Assembly (NCBI GenBank): GCA_040394475.1
Contig: JBEBSD010000084.1
Coordinates: 1-25,702, forward strand
From: JBEBSD01 sp040394475
GTDB taxonomy: Bacteria > Bacteroidota > Bacteroidia > Cytophagales > Spirosomataceae
Reading direction: 5' to 3'
Length of the DNA stretch: 25,702 nt
The notes under the pieces were generated by a model. The model was not told the origin of the DNA and did no database searches. It worked only from the letters and a program-made list of their open reading frames with translations. Position 1 is the first letter of the stretch. Each line of letters starts with the position of its first letter. Shown in pieces: positions 22,582-25,702 of this stretch. Position numbers and translations under genes: made by a program.

Positions 22582-24291
22582 TCAATTAAGGGTGATCGTA
22601 TGCTGAAAGGGGGTAAAACCGGTCAGGTATACGGTGGGAGACCCGGAATGCGGCAGCGATCCGCGTAAGGCGGTATTGGCATGCCTGGCCAGACCGGGAC
22701 CGAAGGCAATGGTATCGTCTCCCACCCGATAGGCGCCGGCGCCCTCCTTCAATAACCAGGAGTCGGCAACCTCTTGTACGGGTGTGACACCCTCAAAAGT
22801 ACCGCCGGCCCGGAAGATCAGCTCCAGTGCTACGGGCACACGTTCCGTCCCTGAGGTGCTGATCGTAATGGTAAGCCCTTGTCCGGATTTTCGAATGACG
22901 ATGGTGGTATCCAGGATCTGCACTTCACTTTGGGGACGATGCGGCCGCGACATTTTCTGCCAGTCGCCATCACCCGGAAGCAGGGTGGCGGGCAACGGTT
23001 GATAGTAAGGTCCCTCCAGGTGCTGGGTAAACTGCCAGCCATCGGTAACGGGAGTGATTTCGGAGGTTTGAAATTGCCCTTTTCCAAAAAAGGAAGATGC
23101 AAAGCGAATGCCCTGTAAAACCGCATTTCCCTTCATAAAAGTGCACCAAACCGGATTTTTCGAAATAAGCGTGCTGTCCCAGGTATCTTCCCGGATCCGG
23201 ATGATACCGGAATGGGGGAAGGCCTTTACGTAGGTCGTGGGAAGCTCTCCGGGCACCGGCAGCGCTCCCCAGAGGGAGGAATCCGTCAGGTAATAATCAA
23301 GAAAGCTGCCGATTTTGGCCCCGGCAGTCTGCTCAATGTGGTGACACATCGCGGCATAAACAGGGTTTTGATCATGGATGGCCAGGTAGCGGTAAGGGTA
23401 ATAATAGTTTTCCATCGTACCGATCAGCGCTTTGTCCTGGCGTCCTGATACGTCGGTCACCACCTCCCCGTTAGGGTGTACATAGTACAACGTCATGTCG
23501 AGGTTGCGGCGCACATAATCGAGCAAATGCGGCTTGTTTACTCCTTTGGCAATGGAAATAAGAATCCGGTCCGACAACGGGGAATAGATAAAGGTACTCC
23601 GTTCGTTGTATTGTCCGTCCGGATCCATATCAATGCCTTCTGCCAGCCATTGTTCGATGCGCCGCGTATAAGCCGGATGAGGCCAGTGTTCCTGTAATTT
23701 TGCCAGGGCGGCGCATACTACCCAGCGGTGATTGGGAGTATGGATTCCGCCCACGCTGAGGGCCTCTCCTCCTTTCAGTAAAAAAGCCCTGAGGTCCTTC
23801 AGAAGCGGCTGTATGTCCGGTGTTCCCGACTTTTCAATCAGGGTGTAGGCATTAACGAGCCGTTTGACCAGGAAAGCGGTATCGGGGGTAGAATGAAAGT
23901 TGGTGGACAAAAGGTCGATGGTGCCATCAGGATGTTGCAGGGTAAGCAGGTATTGTACGGCCCGGTGCATATGCTGCACCAGGGTGGAAGCCCGGTGATA
24001 CGATGAACCGGGCGCAAAAAGACTGCATGCGGCAGTCTGGACAAAGCCTGCGGTGCTGTGCGGGTTATAAATCTCCTGTCCATCGGCCAGGCCTCCGTAG
24101 GTAGGACTGCCGGGGTCACTGTCCTGCACCGCCAGGAAACGGGCTATTTTGGCATCATTGAGGGCTACGAGTGCTGTTAGCCAGGCCGGCAGTGTTACGG
24201 GATCCTGCGCAAAAGGTTTTCCGAACGACCGGGTAAGGGGAATGGTGGCAAGCGCCGCGCTGTACTGGAGAAAGGCTCTTCTTTTCAACAT
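22582..24291 (-). CDS. Secreted alpha-toroid-like protein, candidate polysaccharide lyase
   Basis: A 569-residue exported protein with a twin-arginine-type N-terminus (MLKRRAFLQYSAALATIPLTRSFG). Residues of about 35-330 look helical, with the layout of an alpha/alpha-toroid. They contain YLLTLQHPDGTIDLLSTN, GGIHTPNHRWVVCAALAKL (181-199, a candidate catalytic Asn-His-Arg) and DPDGQYNERSTFIYSPLSDR (223-242, with a conserved-looking Tyr). The second half (about 360-569) is beta-rich, as in heparinase/alginate-lyase-like proteins. I do not recognise a numbered family; lyase, hydrolase and non-catalytic roles all remain possible. The operon with a secreted GH5 enzyme supports action on an external polysaccharide, and the hexuronate genes elsewhere in the window would suit a uronic-acid substrate, which is only suggestive. 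Confidence 0.62.
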   Translation of the reverse strand: MLKRRAFLQYSAALATIPLTRSFGKPFAQDPVTLPAWLTALVALNDAKIARFLAVQDSDPGSPTYGGLADGQEIYNPHSTAGFVQTAACSLFAPGSSYHRASTLVQHMHRAVQYLLTLQHPDGTIDLLSTNFHSTPDTAFLVKRLVNAYTLIEKSGTPDIQPLLKDLRAFLLKGGEALSVGGIHTPNHRWVVCAALAKLQEHWPHPAYTRRIEQWLAEGIDMDPDGQYNERSTFIYSPLSDRILISIAKGVNKPHLLDYVRRNLDMTLYYVHPNGEVVTDVSGRQDKALIGTMENYYYPYRYLAIHDQNPVYAAMCHHIEQTAGAKIGSFLDYYLTDSSLWGALPVPGELPTTYVKAFPHSGIIRIREDTWDSTLISKNPVWCTFMKGNAVLQGIRFASSFFGKGQFQTSEITPVTDGWQFTQHLEGPYYQPLPATLLPGDGDWQKMSRPHRPQSEVQILDTTIVIRKSGQGLTITISTSGTERVPVALELIFRAGGTFEGVTPVQEVADSWLLKEGAGAYRVGDDTIAFGPGLARHANTALRGSLPHSGSPTVYLTGFTPFQHTITLN

Positions 24292-24301
24292 CCTGTTTCA
24301 G

Positions 24302-24321
24302 GTAAACGGTTTACTGTAAAA
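24302..24321. promoter_or_regulatory. Candidate operator: three alternating GTAAAC half-sites
   Basis: GTAAAC, GTTTAC and GTAAAA follow one another with single-base spacers, making the dyad GTAAAC-G-GTTTAC (24302-24314) plus an overlapping TTTAC-T-GTAAA dyad. It lies 11 bp upstream of the lyase-like gene's ATG, a repressor-like position. Sugar-responsive LacI-family proteins often bind TAAAC/GTTTA dyads. Confidence 0.4.
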
Positions 24322-24375
24322 GGAGAGAGCCGTCCGGAGATACTATGCTTTTTTCAGAAACCGGCCGGGCCCGGC

Positions 24376-25602
24376 TTAAAAGGTAAGCGAGGCTTCCCGG
24401 GATTTGCCTTCCCGCTCAAACTTCACGGGTACGGTTTGCCCTTTTTCATGTTTGCCGAGTACTTCCATGTATTCGTAGATGTCTTTTATAGGGAATTCCC
24501 CGATCTGTGTGATGATGTCGCCGGATTTGATACCTGCCAGTGCCGCAGGACGTTCTGCCGATACGCCGTCTATCTTGAGTCCTTTCCCTGAAAAATTGTA
24601 ATCCGGCATGACCCCTAAGGTTACTTTAAAGGAGCTTCGTGTGGTTTGCGCATGCGGGTTGCCTGCCGGGGTGAAACCGGGATCTCCCTGCTCGGTTTCC
24701 AGTTTTTCAATCAGTCCGGTAATAACGGCCAGAATGGCTACCGTGCCCTGAGCGTTGATTTTTTCGGTGTCATCGGAGGGTTTGTGATAATCACTGTGGC
24801 CGCCGGTAAAGAAGAAAAGAACCGGTTTTTCTTTCAGGTAAAAAGAGGTGTGGTCCGAGGGGCCGATCCCGGAGGAATCCGTATGATAGCGGACCGGTAC
24901 GTTGTCGGCAATGCCGGGGATCAGTTTTCCCCACCACGGACTGGTTCCCCAGCCACCGATCGTAACTCCCTTCTGCGCATCATAGCGACCGATCATGTCC
25001 ATGTTGATCATGAAAGCAACCGATTCCATCGGAACAGCAGAATTGTCGGCAAAGTATTTTGACCCGATGAGCCCCAGTTCCTCGGCAGAAAAAGCAACGA
25101 AGAGAAAGTTGTACCGTTCTTTCACGTTATTGGCCGAAAGATAACGGGCCAGTTCGATTAACCCGGAGGTCCCTGAAGCATTGTCGTCGGCGCCATTGTG
25201 GATATAGCCGGCGCTATTGGGTTCAAGGGAGCCGCTTTGCATCCCTTTACCCAGGTGGTCGTAATGCGCCCCGATCACAATGGTTTTCGAAGCGCCGTTG
25301 TCGAGCAATCCGACCACATTACGGGCGGTTTGCTGATGCGTAAAGCCATCTATTTTAAAAGACAGCGGAAACGGCTGAAAATAACTGTCGTTACTGCCTT
25401 TGGGTTGTAAACCGGCTTGCTGAAATTGGCGGGCAATGTAATTGGCAGCCTTGATTTCTCCGGTAGTGGCGGTTCCACGTCCCTCCAGAGAATCGGAAGC
25501 CAGTACTTCAATATGGCTGATTACCGATGAAGCGGTAATGTTCTGCCCGCTCCCTGCCAGGCTAAGGCAGCAAAATGCCAGGAGTATTCCTATGGTTCTC
25601 AT
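24376..25602 (-). CDS. Secreted M28-family aminopeptidase with PDZ domain
   Basis: A 408-residue zinc peptidase. Signal peptide 1-18 (IGILLAFCCLSLAGSG). The M28 domain spans about 25-310, with all di-zinc ligands in place: H113 and the associated D115 in GAHYDHLG, the bridging aspartate in NGADDNASG (139-140), Glu174/175 in FSAEELGLIGS, D202 in NMDMIGR and H273 in DYHKPSDD. A PDZ domain follows at about 322-408 (SGKGLKIDGVSAERPAALAGIKSGDIITQIGE), a common Bacteroidota arrangement. It probably trims peptides in the periplasm or at the cell surface. The gap to the lyase-like gene is 84 bp, containing the dyad operator, so it may be separately regulated although on the same strand. The perfect palindrome GCCGGGCCCGGC follows the stop (24364-24375) but lacks loop and U-tract. 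Confidence 0.94.
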   Translation of the reverse strand: MRTIGILLAFCCLSLAGSGQNITASSVISHIEVLASDSLEGRGTATTGEIKAANYIARQFQQAGLQPKGSNDSYFQPFPLSFKIDGFTHQQTARNVVGLLDNGASKTIVIGAHYDHLGKGMQSGSLEPNSAGYIHNGADDNASGTSGLIELARYLSANNVKERYNFLFVAFSAEELGLIGSKYFADNSAVPMESVAFMINMDMIGRYDAQKGVTIGGWGTSPWWGKLIPGIADNVPVRYHTDSSGIGPSDHTSFYLKEKPVLFFFTGGHSDYHKPSDDTEKINAQGTVAILAVITGLIEKLETEQGDPGFTPAGNPHAQTTRSSFKVTLGVMPDYNFSGKGLKIDGVSAERPAALAGIKSGDIITQIGEFPIKDIYEYMEVLGKHEKGQTVPVKFEREGKSREASLTF

Positions 25603-25646
25603 GGGTATGAAAAATGTTTTTTCGTTTTTTTATGTTTCTGTATGGC

Positions 25647-25681
25647 AGTCGGCTATCAGCATTCGGCAGTCAGCAATCAGC
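25647..25681. repeat. Heptamer array of AGTCGGC/ATCAGC type
   Basis: Five units of exactly 7 bp: AGTCGGC, TATCAGC, ATTCGGC, AGTCAGC and AATCAGC. It lies upstream of the M28 gene and may continue past the window edge in degenerate form. The unit sequence differs from the other arrays but the period is the same. Confidence 0.75.
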
Positions 25682-25702
25682 CCTCGCCCATTCCCCGTTG
25701 CC

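Noticed and set aside
24364..24375. GCCGGGCCCGGC as a terminator of the M28 gene
   Set aside because: A perfect palindrome with no loop bases and no following U-tract on the minus strand.

Overview
The window looks like a chromosomal segment of a member of the Bacteroidota, most likely Chitinophagales/Chitinophagaceae. The grounds are several -7 boxes of the Bacteroidota type (TAnnTTTG) close to start codons, few recognisable Shine-Dalgarno sequences, a fused SpmA-SpmB membrane protein, a Bacteroidota-type ECF sigma factor, a MarR regulator with a four-cysteine tail, and intergenic arrays of short degenerate repeats. I count 26 protein genes. I saw no rRNA, tRNA, CRISPR, insertion sequence or phage gene.

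Layout. 1-2.9 kb: GNAT acetyltransferase, a NYN/OST-HTH RNA-binding protein and SpmAB. 3.0-7.2 kb, plus strand: purK, purE, a membrane-anchored LysM protein, a Dabb-domain protein and mnmA. 7.2-9.6 kb is a small redox-flavoured cluster: an isoprenylcysteine-methyltransferase-like membrane enzyme, the four-cysteine MarR regulator, a tiny thioredoxin-like protein whose promoter carries a perfect 23-bp palindrome, and a SelW-like protein. 9.8-15.5 kb: purB, then a hexuronate module (2-keto-3-deoxygluconate kinase and mannonate dehydratase) with an ECF sigma factor and a divergent LacI regulator. 15.6-19.3 kb: yceI, an isolated nuoD, truC and a DUF417 (YkgB/RclC) membrane protein. 19.3-21.1 kb: a two-gene unit of a UPF0323-type putative lipoprotein and a glutathionylspermidine-synthetase-like ATP-grasp ligase. 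21.4-25.6 kb: a secreted GH5 glycosidase and a secreted lyase-like protein in one operon, then a secreted M28 peptidase with a PDZ domain.

How the parts fit. PurK, PurE and PurB are three purine biosynthesis steps in two places. UxuA and KdgK are consecutive steps of hexuronate catabolism and fit, at the level of lifestyle, with the secreted polysaccharide-degrading pair downstream. The LacI gene carries a LacI-type near-palindrome in its own upstream region. The UPF0323/ATP-grasp pair is the best candidate for a poorly described system: a ligase that may modify the Gly/Ser-rich tail of its partner lipoprotein.

Intergenic DNA is unusually structured. Four separate places carry arrays with an exact 7-bp period but different unit sequences, two of them ending 3-4 bp before an ATG. 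A fifth place (21221-21420) carries an 18-bp-period repeat inside a 92-bp duplication with a conserved hairpin.
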